From assembly GCA_025059205.1 (NCBI GenBank), contig JANXDS010000003.1, positions 44,236 to 108,235 of the forward strand: a DNA stretch of 64,000 nucleotides, in the 5' to 3' direction. The position numbers and the translations under genes are program-made. This DNA is from Aigarchaeota archaeon (lineage in GTDB: Archaea > Thermoproteota > Nitrososphaeria_A > Caldarchaeales > Wolframiiraptoraceae). Of the stretch, positions 15,667 to 24,248 are shown piece by piece. The notes under the pieces are model-generated. The model was not told the DNA's origin. It searched no databases and saw nothing but the letters and a program-made list of their open reading frames with translations. Each line of letters opens with the position of its first letter. Positions within the stretch are counted from its first letter, which is position 1.

Positions 15667-15705
15667 GGAACTCGTTTGCTTTGGTCAACGATAAGACCGG
15701 CGGAG

Positions 15706-15715
15706 TTCTATAAAG
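15706..15715 (+). promoter_or_regulatory. TATA box of pyrD
   Basis: TTCTATAAAG centred at about 15711 predicts a start near 15737, 16 nt before the TTG of pyrD. The opposing TATA box lies only about 40 nt away, so both halves of pyrimidine synthesis may be controlled together. Confidence 0.5.
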
Positions 15716-15752
15716 GATAATATGGTAGTTTGGGGTATAAGATGGGGCGCAC

Positions 15753-16718
15753 TTGTCGCTTAGGATAAATCCCGCCGTAAAGTTTCTGTCGCGTATCTTA
15801 GGGCCGGAGCTCCTGCATAATGCTTGGCTTAGGCTCTTGAATCACTTGCCTTTAGATTTCGAGCCGCCAGAGAGCCTAGAGATCGAGACCAAGATGGGAA
15901 GGTTAAGAAGCCCACTAGGTCTCGCGGCAGGCTACGATAAGAGCGGGAAGTACGTCAAGGCACTCTCCAAGCTCGGCTTTGGCTATATCGTAGTAGGCAG
16001 CTTCACGCTAAAGCCGAGGAAAGGTCATCCCAAGCCAAGGATAGCCTACAGGGACGCAGAACAAGCTGTCGTAAACGCCATGGGCCTACCAAACCCTGGC
16101 GTGATGGAATTCGTGAAGAACTTCAAGAAGGCCGATGGGTGTAAGGTCGTGGCCAGCATCACGGGCGACACGGTAGATGAATTCGTCGAGTGCTTTGCCG
16201 TTGTGCAGAAAGTCGTCGATGCTGTTGAGGTCAACATCTCGTGTCCTACGCATGAGGCGAGCATGCGTATGAAGGAGCTCGAAACTATACGCGAGCTGAC
16301 CGAGAGGTTAAAAGAAATCAAAACAAAAACCGTATACATCAAGATCCCGCCGCCAGTTACTTCTGAGGAGATGGAAAGCACGTGCAGGTTGCTGAAGATA
16401 TGGTTGGATTGTGGGATGGATGGTGTAACTGCCGTCAACACGCTCTTGGTTGATGCGCCCGAGCTCGCACTCGGAAAAGGTGGCTTGAGCGGCAGACCCC
16501 TAAGACCTATTATGCTGAGAACTGTGAGCAGGATCAGAAGAGAGTTGGGTGAAGATATCGAGATAAACGCGGTCGGTGGCATAATGACGGGGGCAGACGT
16601 ATCTGAGGCACTGAAGGCTGGCGCGAACACCGTTCAGATAATGACGGCCATGTTGTTCAGGGGCCCGAATACTCCAAGATACATCAGCGAGGAACTAATT
16701 TCGTTCAGGAAATGCTAA
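15753..16718 (+). CDS. pyrD: Dihydroorotate dehydrogenase, class 2-like architecture
   Basis: A 321-residue FMN TIM barrel oxidising dihydroorotate to orotate. LGLAAGYDKSG, VVGSFTLKPRKGHPKPR and NAMGLPNPG are conserved FMN and orotate contacts. The first two resemble class 2 (quinone-linked) enzymes such as E. coli PyrD, and an N-terminal region (RILGPELLHNAWLRLLNHL) resembles their membrane-associating helices. The catalytic-base position, VNISCPTHE, has cysteine as in class 1 enzymes rather than the class 2 serine. AVGGIMTGADVSEAL binds the FMN phosphate. The electron acceptor is therefore uncertain. Confidence 0.88.
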   Translation: MSLRINPAVKFLSRILGPELLHNAWLRLLNHLPLDFEPPESLEIETKMGRLRSPLGLAAGYDKSGKYVKALSKLGFGYIVVGSFTLKPRKGHPKPRIAYRDAEQAVVNAMGLPNPGVMEFVKNFKKADGCKVVASITGDTVDEFVECFAVVQKVVDAVEVNISCPTHEASMRMKELETIRELTERLKEIKTKTVYIKIPPPVTSEEMESTCRLLKIWLDCGMDGVTAVNTLLVDAPELALGKGGLSGRPLRPIMLRTVSRIRRELGEDIEINAVGGIMTGADVSEALKAGANTVQIMTAMLFRGPNTPRYISEELISFRKC

Positions 16719-16847
16719 AACCCATTTTCACTTTCAGCGCCCCCTCCCCACACTATACACGAATAACCTTTTAACGGAAAACTTCATCCTGAAGTTTGAC
16801 AAATTTTGGTTCCGCGGACCATCCTTGAAAGGGGCATCATAAACCAC

Positions 16848-17471
16848 ATGTCAAAGCAAGGCCTGAGGTTCGAGAACGGTAGCATAGAAGAGGGTGTTTT
16901 GAGGTTCGTCGGGAACGGCTCCACCTACGTCGTCAAGGTGCTGGACGAAACGGATGGTAAAGTAGAGCTAATCTCAGCAGCCTTACAATCAGCATTCTGG
17001 GCGGCCAAGGGTGATAGACCCTACATATTGGTTCCGAAAAGCATGGCTTCTACCGACGAGCTTATGGTTATTAGGCTACATGGCATAGGTCTTCTGCTGT
17101 ACGGATCGCATGGGATAGAAGAGTTGCCGCCAATCGTAAAACTGACAAGTGAGAGTAAGAGAGAGGATGAGGGAAAGCTTTCCATAGAACATGAAGATGT
17201 CCTGCAATTGCTAGAAAGGGTGGAGAGGTTAGAACGGCTCGTACATAGGATAAACGAGGTAGATGCGCTAGTATCAAGGTTGGAGAGACTCGAAGCATTG
17301 TACAGCGAGCTCTCCAATAAGTTATTGACTTTTGGAGGTGCACGTCCACCAAATATAAAGACCACGATCCCGGATATTCCTAGCAGAAGCAGTAACGCAG
17401 TCTCGGAGGTAGAGCTACCTTCGTTTATGAAGGATAACCCCTGGCTCGACATACTGGCGGGCAAGGGCTAG
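16848..17471 (+). CDS. Coiled-coil protein upstream of actin; candidate arcadin-2-like partner
   Basis: About 207 residues. Residues 1 to about 95 form a compact globular domain (begins MSKQGLRFENGSIEEGVL). A predicted coiled coil follows (EDVLQLLERVERLERLVH and on to LERLEALYSEL). After a Pro/Thr/Ser linker the protein ends in a short hydrophobic segment, LPSFMKDNPWLDILAGKG. The actin gene follows 52 nt later on the same strand. Arcadin-2 of Pyrobaculum is a similar-sized protein encoded with crenactin and binds it by a C-terminal helix, so a comparable role is inferred, not shown. An in-frame TTG at 16806 is an alternative start. Confidence 0.55.
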   Translation: MSKQGLRFENGSIEEGVLRFVGNGSTYVVKVLDETDGKVELISAALQSAFWAAKGDRPYILVPKSMASTDELMVIRLHGIGLLLYGSHGIEELPPIVKLTSESKREDEGKLSIEHEDVLQLLERVERLERLVHRINEVDALVSRLERLEALYSELSNKLLTFGGARPPNIKTTIPDIPSRSSNAVSEVELPSFMKDNPWLDILAGKG

Positions 17472-17523
17472 TTTAACGGTTTAACGCTTAAATTCACAGG
17501 CATAATGTTCCTCGTTGGTTGAA

Positions 17524-18795
17524 ATGTACGACGAAGATTACAAGAAGCGCTACGTGTTCGGAGCAGATTATGGGACTAGCGAGTTCAAGTACGGACCAAT
17601 AACCCAAGGTGAGAAGCCGCTCGTCGTAGAGAACAGGGGCTACTTTCCTGAAAAGTCCGTTCTTTCCCAAATAATGGGGGTTGACCGTGAAGTTGTCGTC
17701 GGCAAAGATGTGACGCTCTTCTTGGAGAGCGGTGCGGAGCTCGCTACCAGGCTCGTTTACCCGATGAGGGAGGGTATAATTGCAAAGGAGGACACGAGGG
17801 CCTGGAAGGTGGTTAGGGAGCTGACGCGATATGCATTGGAAGAGTTCAAACCAAAGGGTTGGGGCTTCAACGGCTTTTATGTCGTTGCAGCCCTCTCGGC
17901 GGTCGCACCGAGGTACATGTATGAGAGGTTCTTCGAAATGTTTGACAGCATGGCTAAAGACGCGGGCCTCGTACATTCAGCGACGATAATTCCGCAACCC
18001 CTGGCGGTTGCCATAGCCCACAAGAAGACATCATGCGTCGTCGTGGAAAGCGGACATGGAAATACACAGTTCGCACCAATTTCTAGAGCACCCATCAGAG
18101 GAGCCGTCATAGCCTTGAATAGAGGAGGTAGCGATGCTAACACCATTATGGCAGAAATTCTCAAAGATGCTGGTTATGGTGACTTGGCTGCCGAGGAGAC
18201 TTTAGTAAGAAAGGTTAAGGAGAACCTAGGCCTATTGCCCGCAGATTTAAACTCGGCCATATCGTTCGCCAAGAGCAATCCTGAGATAGTAAGGGCCGTT
18301 TACGCTATTCCTGGAACGAGGCTCAAGATAGATCTAGCCGAGAACTCTTGGGCAAGATTCCTGGTCGGTGAGTACGTGTTCAACCCAAACCATGAAATAT
18401 TCCAGAGCTACTTTAAGAGGGGCATGCCGAGACCGAGGGACACGAAGGTCGGTGACGTCGTCTTTTACGGTACGCTGGATATGGCAGAAGCGATAACGAC
18501 CGCCGTGGAAAAATGTCCTGTCGAGCTCCAACCACTCCTCTACAGTCAGATACTACTGTCTGGTGGGAACTTCTCGTGGAGGGTTCCAGAGAAGTTGAAG
18601 AACGTATGTGTAGATTCTGCGACAAAGGTTAAGCGTATGATGGCAGAGAAGGGTATAGAGAACGTCGAGGTCACGATGGCAACAGAACCGCAGTACTCAG
18701 TTTGGCGTGGTTGCATAGTATATGGATACGCCGTACCGGCAAGTTATGGTTGGTCTTGGGAGAAGATGGAGGGCTGGATGAACTTTTACAGGTAA
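17524..18795 (+). CDS. Crenactin-like archaeal actin
   Basis: About 423 residues, matching crenactins in length. FGADYGTSEFKYGP near the N-terminus is the phosphate-1 loop of the actin/Hsp70 fold. VVVESGHGNTQFAPIS at about residues 170-185 is phosphate-2, with ESGHGNT typical of crenactin. LLSGGNFSW at about 340 is the adenosine motif. Crenactins polymerise with ATP into double-helical filaments thought to shape rod-like cells of Thermoproteales and relatives. ATG 17524 is chosen; an in-frame TTG at 17515 also fits. No other arcadin-like gene is obvious nearby. Confidence 0.85.
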   Translation: MYDEDYKKRYVFGADYGTSEFKYGPITQGEKPLVVENRGYFPEKSVLSQIMGVDREVVVGKDVTLFLESGAELATRLVYPMREGIIAKEDTRAWKVVRELTRYALEEFKPKGWGFNGFYVVAALSAVAPRYMYERFFEMFDSMAKDAGLVHSATIIPQPLAVAIAHKKTSCVVVESGHGNTQFAPISRAPIRGAVIALNRGGSDANTIMAEILKDAGYGDLAAEETLVRKVKENLGLLPADLNSAISFAKSNPEIVRAVYAIPGTRLKIDLAENSWARFLVGEYVFNPNHEIFQSYFKRGMPRPRDTKVGDVVFYGTLDMAEAITTAVEKCPVELQPLLYSQILLSGGNFSWRVPEKLKNVCVDSATKVKRMMAEKGIENVEVTMATEPQYSVWRGCIVYGYAVPASYGWSWEKMEGWMNFYR

Positions 18796-18799
18796 AGAG

Positions 18800-19939
18800 T
18801 TAATCTTGTCGCACAAGTTTGATTATGTTAGCCTGAATCCTTCCGTAGAGCAGCCGCTTAGTCTCAACTATCTGCATGCCGAGCATCTCTGCGATCCTTC
18901 TAAGGATGCTTAGCTTGCTTGTTATCACGGTTATAGTTGCATGCGGAGCCGCACGTTTAATCGACATGAAGAGCTTCTCGTAGAACCTTTCGATGTTCCT
19001 GATACCCATTCTTATACCATACGGCGGGTTCATTATGATGTGGTCCGGCGGCTCCCGTATGTAGTTAATCAAACTCAAAGCGTCGCCCATGGTTATCGAC
19101 ACCGTATCTGCTACCTCTGCTTTGGCCGCGTTGGTAAGGGCACCTTCAACACTCTTAGGTGAGGCGTCGATCCCATATATCTCCACCATAGCCTTCGTCT
19201 CTTTTGAAAGAAGCTCGTGACGAACGTCTTCGACAACATCCTTTTCTATAAAGCAGAGCTTCTCCAAGGCTAGTCCACCCCTTCGCAAGCCTGGTGCTAC
19301 ATGCCTTGCTGTTAACGCGGCCTCTATAGGTATCGTCCCGCTTCCGCACATTGGGTCCAACAACCTTTCGTCTGGTCTCCAGCCGCTCAGCAAGATCATG
19401 GAACAAGCTATCGTCGGCATGAGGGCCGCTCTATGATGAAAAACTCTGTAGAACCTTCTATGGAGCGACTGTCCAGTGGTGTTTAGTCCGATCAAAAGCT
19501 CGTCATCTCTCAGCAAAGCATACAGCTCGACGTCTGGATTGTCCAGGTTAACCGCAAGTCTAACGTTCCTAGATGTGATGTAAGATTCTATAACGCTCCT
19601 GCCTATGGTTGCCGCAATATCGAGGCTTCTAAGCGTATGCGTGCTGTGCTTCTCGACCCTAACCGCGAATGACTGAGACGGTAGGATGAACTCGTTATAG
19701 TCTACACCACGGGCAAGATGAGCAACGTCGTCTAGCGAAGACACCTTACCGTATTCTAGTAATAAGAAAATTTTGTGTAAGCAGCGGGAGGCAAAGTTCA
19801 GTAACACAACGTCGCGGATGCTACACTCAAAGAACACCTTACCCACATCTGGCTTAGCATTACATCCTACTAAAGACTCGACCTCTTTCGCTGCAATATC
19901 CTCTAACCCTGTCGTTATCGTCGCAAAGAACTTGGGCAT
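18800..19939 (-). CDS. THUMP-domain RNA N2-guanosine methyltransferase (Trm14/RlmL-like)
   Basis: A 379-residue protein. It has an N-terminal ferredoxin-like/THUMP RNA-binding region (FATITTGLEDIAAKEVESL), then a Rossmann methyltransferase with DPMCGSGTIPIEA for S-adenosylmethionine and the catalytic IMNPPYGIRMG. The NPPY motif indicates methylation of an exocyclic amine. Length and layout fit Trm14, the archaeal tRNA m2G6 enzyme, better than the shorter Trm-G10 enzymes, but an rRNA target is possible. It is convergent with the actin gene, with 4 nt between stops, and lies just downstream of tRNA-Gly(GCC) on the same strand. Confidence 0.82.
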   Translation of the reverse strand: MPKFFATITTGLEDIAAKEVESLVGCNAKPDVGKVFFECSIRDVVLLNFASRCLHKIFLLLEYGKVSSLDDVAHLARGVDYNEFILPSQSFAVRVEKHSTHTLRSLDIAATIGRSVIESYITSRNVRLAVNLDNPDVELYALLRDDELLIGLNTTGQSLHRRFYRVFHHRAALMPTIACSMILLSGWRPDERLLDPMCGSGTIPIEAALTARHVAPGLRRGGLALEKLCFIEKDVVEDVRHELLSKETKAMVEIYGIDASPKSVEGALTNAAKAEVADTVSITMGDALSLINYIREPPDHIIMNPPYGIRMGIRNIERFYEKLFMSIKRAAPHATITVITSKLSILRRIAEMLGMQIVETKRLLYGRIQANIIKLVRQD

Positions 19940-19967
19940 GTCGGCTCTCTTCGGCCATTAAATGGTA

Positions 19968-20042
19968 TGCGGCCGCCGGGATTTGAACCCGGGAATCCCA
20001 GCGTGGCAGGCTGGTGTCTTATCCAGGCTAGACCACGGCCGC
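19968..20042 (-). tRNA. tRNA-Gly (anticodon GCC)
   Basis: A 75-nt cloverleaf on the minus strand. The acceptor stem is GCGGCCG with CGGCCGC, the D stem GTCT with AGAC, and the anticodon stem CCAGC with GCTGG around the loop CTGCCAC (anticodon GCC). The T arm is CCGGG-TTCAAAT-CCCGG. The discriminator is A, CCA is not encoded, and no intron is present. An AT-rich element about 35 nt upstream is a plausible TATA box. Confidence 0.96.
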
Positions 20043-20135
20043 CCAACTTTACCTATTTTGGCTTCTAAATAAAAATTTTAACTAGATAATTCGCGGTTTT
20101 CTAGGCCAAGCAAGCCGGATACTGCCCCTCAGCGG

Positions 20136-21431
20136 CTAGGAGCGCTCGATCTCTAGTCTAAGGAAGTGCGTAGCGCAAGATAGGCACGGGTCATAGTTCC
20201 TTATGGCTTGTTCGAACCTCCAGACAGCCTTGTCGTGAGGAAGCTTCATGACCGACGGTGCCATCGCCCTCAGGTCATCTTCTATTCGCTTTTGGTTCTG
20301 CGAAGTCGGAGGTACTATCTTTGCCGAAAGTATCGCCCCGTCGGCGGCCACCTCATACCTATGGTACAGCGAACCCCTCGGCGCCTCCGTACAACCACAA
20401 CCCTTTCCCGCCTTTACCTCGTAGTCAACCATCGGTGCGCTGGGTTCTCTGTACTCATCAACTATCCTAAGCGCCTCTTCGAATGAATACGTTATCTCGG
20501 CACACCTTGCTATTATGCTCTTGAACGGGTTATTGCATGGAACCTTAAAGCCTATGGACTTCAACGTGTCTTTCGTCAGGTCCCAGAGCTTATCGTAGTT
20601 CAGGTTTATCCTAGCTAGAGGTCCTACCATATAAGAACCCCTGCCCTTTATGTACGAGTGGAGGGCGTTCGTATAGGGAACGTGTTCCTCTACGAAGTTA
20701 TCCTCGTACTCGCTTATCGCTATATCTAGGCCCTTGTTGGATACGATCCTCCCTTCGTTGAATGGGTACTCGTTTGGATGCCTAAGCGACACGAATTCGT
20801 ATTCCTGCTCGAAGTCAGGGAACTTAAGGTCCGCGACCCATTTGAGTAACTCGACGCTGAGGTCCATGCCCTTCTTCAAGTCTTCCTTCATCGCCTCCAT
20901 CTGTCTTTTCGTCGGAACCTTGTAGAACCCTCCGACACATACCGACACCGGATGTATTTCCCTTCCGCCAAGCCTAGCCATGATGTCGTTGCCTATCTTC
21001 TTGACGGTTAGTGCCTTCTTTACGACGTCCGGGTACCTTTTCGCCATCTTTATCGCATCATCGTAGCCAAGGAAATCGGGCGCGTGTAGAAGGAATGCGT
21101 GAAGTGCGTGGCTCTCTATCCACTCTCCGCAGTAGAAGAACCTTCTGAGCTCCCTTAAGGGCCCGTCTACCTTTACTCCAAACGCATCTTCTAATGCATG
21201 GACGGAGCTCATCTGGTATGCTACCGGACATATACCACATATCCTTGCGGTTATGTCCGGTACCTCATGGTATTTCCTTCCTCTAAGGAAAGCCTCGAAG
21301 AACCTTGGAGCCTCGAATATCTTGAACTTTACGTCTAAGACCTCGCTGCCCTTTACTTTTATGTATAGAGACCCCTCGCCCTCGACTCTTGCGAGATAAT
21401 CTACCTTTACCGCCTTCACCTTACCCTTCAA
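20136..21431 (-). CDS. hydA: Group 3b NADP-linked [NiFe] hydrogenase, large (alpha) subunit
   Basis: A 431-residue catalytic subunit. Nickel ligands are in [11 protein letters not shown] (Cys65, Cys68) and [10 protein letters not shown] (Cys416, Cys419). The tail after His422 (FLRLEIERS) is the peptide normally removed by a maturation protease. Together with the gamma (FAD/NAD) and beta (ferredoxin-like) subunits this is a cytoplasmic bidirectional hydrogenase that exchanges electrons between H2 and NADP(H). Pyrococcus homologues also reduce sulfur. The TTG at 21431 overlaps the end of the small-subunit gene. No maturation genes are in the window. Confidence 0.92.
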   Translation of the reverse strand: MKGKVKAVKVDYLARVEGEGSLYIKVKGSEVLDVKFKIFEAPRFFEAFLRGRKYHEVPDITARICGICPVAYQMSSVHALEDAFGVKVDGPLRELRRFFYCGEWIESHALHAFLLHAPDFLGYDDAIKMAKRYPDVVKKALTVKKIGNDIMARLGGREIHPVSVCVGGFYKVPTKRQMEAMKEDLKKGMDLSVELLKWVADLKFPDFEQEYEFVSLRHPNEYPFNEGRIVSNKGLDIAISEYEDNFVEEHVPYTNALHSYIKGRGSYMVGPLARINLNYDKLWDLTKDTLKSIGFKVPCNNPFKSIIARCAEITYSFEEALRIVDEYREPSAPMVDYEVKAGKGCGCTEAPRGSLYHRYEVAADGAILSAKIVPPTSQNQKRIEDDLRAMAPSVMKLPHDKAVWRFEQAIRNYDPCLSCATHFLRLEIERS

Positions 21432-22197
21432 TTAACCCATTCACCTCCCTAAACTCTTTTGACCAGCCTGTAAACCCTCTAAACTTGAGGATTACATCTT
21501 TCTTATCCATTCCGAGCTCGATGAATTTCTTTGCTATGCTCTTCACGTTTGGACTCTCCATCGGACCGAAGCACCCATAACATCCTCTTGCGTATGATGG
21601 ACATAACGCACCGCATCCTGCTTGTACAACAGGCCCGAGGCAAGGTATGCCCTTAGCGACCGCTACGCATACGTTCCCCTTCATCTTACACTCCATGCAT
21701 ACGCTATACGTAGGCAAGTTCGGCTTCCTTCCGGCAATCAGTGCAGATAGAACCTCGAGGAGCTGGTACTTGTTTACCGGGCATCCTTTAAGTTCGAGGT
21801 CGACCTGGACGTATTCCGAGATTGGAGAGGACTTTTCGAGCGTCTGTATGTATTCTGGTTTTGCGTAAACGTACTTTGAAAATTCCTCGACGCTCGCCCA
21901 GTTTCTGAGGGCCTGTATTCCGCCTGCGGTCGCACATGCACCTATCGTAACGAGCTTTTTGCATTCTTTCCTTATCGTTTTTATCAGTTCAACGTCGTGC
22001 GGCGTGGTTATGCTTCCTTCGACGAGACCCACGTCATAGGGTCCTTTCTTAACCGCCTTAGTTACTTCCATGAAGTACGCTATATCGAACCTCTGTCCTA
22101 CCTCCAAAAGCTCATCCTCTAGATCCAGTATACTTAGTTGACAGCCGTCGCAAGATGCAAACTTGTATACCGCTATTCTAGGTGTTTTCTTCGCCAT
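21421..22197 (-). CDS. hydD: Group 3b [NiFe] hydrogenase, small (delta) subunit
   Basis: A 258-residue electron-transfer subunit. [11 protein letters not shown] (Cys16, Cys19) begins the proximal 4Fe-4S ligands. [10 protein letters not shown] and [14 protein letters not shown] follow, and a C-terminal cysteine-rich region ([25 protein letters not shown]) holds further clusters. It carries electrons from the Ni-Fe site to the beta and gamma subunits. Its ATG overlaps the stop of the gamma gene by one base. Confidence 0.92.
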   Translation of the reverse strand: MAKKTPRIAVYKFASCDGCQLSILDLEDELLEVGQRFDIAYFMEVTKAVKKGPYDVGLVEGSITTPHDVELIKTIRKECKKLVTIGACATAGGIQALRNWASVEEFSKYVYAKPEYIQTLEKSSPISEYVQVDLELKGCPVNKYQLLEVLSALIAGRKPNLPTYSVCMECKMKGNVCVAVAKGIPCLGPVVQAGCGALCPSYARGCYGCFGPMESPNVKSIAKKFIELGMDKKDVILKFRGFTGWSKEFREVNGLIEG

Positions 22198-23054
22198 CAG
22201 ACTTCACGCCTCCCAAAAAATCTGTTTATCTGATCCATCGAAAATACTGGACCGTCCTTGCACACGAAATAAGGTCCGAACTGGCAGCGCCCACACAGTC
22301 TCATACCACACTTCATATTCCTCTCCATCGAAAGGTATATCTTATCATCGGTTAAGCCTTGGTTCCTTAGCTCAAGTACAGTATACTTCATCATTATCTC
22401 CGGCCCGCATACGAGAGCATATGTGTTGTCTGGGTCGAGCTTTATACGTTTGAAGAGTGTCGTTACTACGCCAACGTTGCCCGTCCATTTTTCGTCGCCC
22501 GCATCCACAGTTATGAAGGCATCCATATCAAACCTGCTCTTCCACTCTTTTAGCTCCTTCTTGTACAGAAGATCGTTGGGCGTCCTAGCACCATACAGGA
22601 AGAAGAATTTTCCGTATTCCTTCCTATGCTTCAGGATGTAATATATCGCAGGTCTAAGCGGCGCTAGACCTATACCGCCAGCCACGATTATCACGTCCTT
22701 TCCTTTCATCTTCTCCAAAGGCCATCCGCTTCCGAAGGGTCCTCTAAGACCGATGAACCCGGGCTTCTTTACGTTCACTAATGCGTTTGTCACCGCACCA
22801 ACGACCCTAATCGTGTGGACAACTAGGTGCCTCTCGTCTGGGTCGCCGCTCAACGATATTGGCGCTTCTCCGACACCAAACGCGTATAACATGTTGAATT
22901 GGCCTGGAACGAAGTTGTACTCTTTTTTATCCAACGGCTTTAGTGTTAGCGTGTACGTATCTGGCGTCTCCTTAACTACGCTCTCGACCGAAAACCTCCT
23001 CATTACCTCGACTTCTATTGTCTGAGAGTTTTCCAACATAGCCTTTGCCTTCAT
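22197..23054 (-). CDS. hydG: Group 3b hydrogenase, FAD/NAD(P)-binding (gamma) subunit
   Basis: A 285-residue ferredoxin-NADP reductase-like subunit. FVPGQFNMLYAFGVGEAPIS binds FAD and IIVAGGIGLAPLRPAIYY binds NAD(P). CGPEIMMKYTVLELR is the typical nucleotide-end motif, and the terminal CGMRLCGRCQFGPYFVCKDG holds a 2Fe-2S cluster. This is where hydrogenase electrons meet NADP(H). Another possibility for such folds is a dihydroorotate dehydrogenase electron-transfer subunit, but the hydrogenase neighbours settle the call. Confidence 0.92.
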   Translation of the reverse strand: MKAKAMLENSQTIEVEVMRRFSVESVVKETPDTYTLTLKPLDKKEYNFVPGQFNMLYAFGVGEAPISLSGDPDERHLVVHTIRVVGAVTNALVNVKKPGFIGLRGPFGSGWPLEKMKGKDVIIVAGGIGLAPLRPAIYYILKHRKEYGKFFFLYGARTPNDLLYKKELKEWKSRFDMDAFITVDAGDEKWTGNVGVVTTLFKRIKLDPDNTYALVCGPEIMMKYTVLELRNQGLTDDKIYLSMERNMKCGMRLCGRCQFGPYFVCKDGPVFSMDQINRFFGRREV

Positions 23055-23058
23055 AAAA

Positions 23059-24165
23059 TCAACTCCTTACCCTATTAGCCTCCTCTACAATATCTATTCC
23101 GACGGGGCACCAGGTTATACACCTTCCACAACCAACGCACCCAAACGTCCCGAACTGGTCAACCCATGTAGCAAGCTTATGCATCAGCCAATTCCTGTAG
23201 CGGCTCATTATGGACTGCCTTATTGCCCCACCGTGGATGTAAGAGTAGTCTATGCTGAAGCAAGAATCCCATAACGCCCACCTTTCTGCCACATCCATTG
23301 ATAACGACGATCTATCAAATACGGAGGAGCAGAAACAAGTCGGACAGACAAGCGTACAATTCCCGCATGTTAGGCATCTATTGCCGACATCATTCCAACG
23401 TGGATGTTCAAGGTTCTTGTAGAGATCTTCTTTTAGATTCTCGACGTTTAACTTCTTCCTTATTTTGTTTCTCGCTTCCTCCATCAACCTTGATACGGCA
23501 TCCAACTCCTCTTCCGTTGCACTTCTACAACCGAGCCTATTCACTATCTCTGCACCCTTATCCGTCATGGTCTCTAAGATGAAGACGTGTTTTCCATCCA
23601 TTAGTAGCTCGGTGATGCAGATATCGCAACCAGATTTTGCAAACGGACCGGTATTCATGGACGTGCAGAAGCAGTTGTTATCCGGCTCAATACAATTGAC
23701 CGCTATAAACAGCGCATCCTTCCTAAGCGTCCAGTATGTGTTATTTTTGTATGGTCCTTTAAGCAAGACGTCGTCTAATATATCGACCGCCTTCAAGTCG
23801 CACGGTCTGAGTCCGAAGATCGCAACCTTTTTACCATCTGGTCGTGGGATAAACGTCCTCCCGTCCTTCCTCACCTTAAAGAGCAGGTGCTGCGGCGGGT
23901 ATAGCACGTACTTTGGGGACTGTGGACCAACCACGTAACCAAAGTATCTTCGCTCATCTTTCTTAATGAGTCTGTACCTTCCAGGAGATTGCTCATCGAA
24001 CAGACCCCTTGGTATCTGCTCTGCAGATTCGATGATGTCGTAAACGATCGCACCATCCCTTTCTACAGGCCCGTAAATTATATAACCAAAGTCTTTTAAG
24101 ATGGTGACGAGGTTACCAAGCATTTCAGCATCTAGAGCAAAGTAAGGTTTTCGTTGCAAGGACAA
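23059..24165 (-). CDS. hydB: Group 3b hydrogenase, iron-sulfur (beta) subunit
   Basis: A 368-residue protein, first in the operon, related to the beta subunit of Pyrococcus sulfhydrogenase and anaerobic sulfite reductase A. It has FGLRPCDLKAVDILD, CNEPD-like cysteines (VNCIEPDNNCFC) and two ferredoxin-type 4Fe-4S motifs near the C-terminus (CLTCGNCTLVCPTC and CVGCGRCITWCPVG). It relays electrons between the catalytic dimer and the flavin subunit. The start is a TTG at 24165 or, six bases on, 24159; a TATA-like tract at 24190-24203 puts the transcript start close to it. Confidence 0.9.
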   Translation of the reverse strand: MSLQRKPYFALDAEMLGNLVTILKDFGYIIYGPVERDGAIVYDIIESAEQIPRGLFDEQSPGRYRLIKKDERRYFGYVVGPQSPKYVLYPPQHLLFKVRKDGRTFIPRPDGKKVAIFGLRPCDLKAVDILDDVLLKGPYKNNTYWTLRKDALFIAVNCIEPDNNCFCTSMNTGPFAKSGCDICITELLMDGKHVFILETMTDKGAEIVNRLGCRSATEEELDAVSRLMEEARNKIRKKLNVENLKEDLYKNLEHPRWNDVGNRCLTCGNCTLVCPTCFCSSVFDRSSLSMDVAERWALWDSCFSIDYSYIHGGAIRQSIMSRYRNWLMHKLATWVDQFGTFGCVGCGRCITWCPVGIDIVEEANRVRS

Positions 24166-24189
24166 TATATTTTGCCCCCTTTAAGTTAA

Positions 24190-24203
24190 CTTTAATTTAA
24201 AAA
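24190..24203 (-). promoter_or_regulatory. TATA box of the hydrogenase operon
   Basis: The minus strand reads TTTTTAAATTAAAG, centred about 26 nt before 24170, which is just upstream of the beta-subunit start. Confidence 0.5.
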
Positions 24204-24248
24204 AGGAGTAGGATTTAAGTTTGGTCTTTGACTAATCGTTCAAAACTC

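Noticed and set aside
15628..15688. Upstream ATG at 15688 as start of pyrB
   Set aside because: It lies upstream of the TATA box at 15658-15666 and adds 20 residues not seen in the family.
16046..16630. 194-codon open frame antisense to pyrD, and similar long antisense frames elsewhere
   Set aside because: These are mirror frames of clear genes with Ser-rich translations and no domains; codon bias on the opposite strand explains their length.
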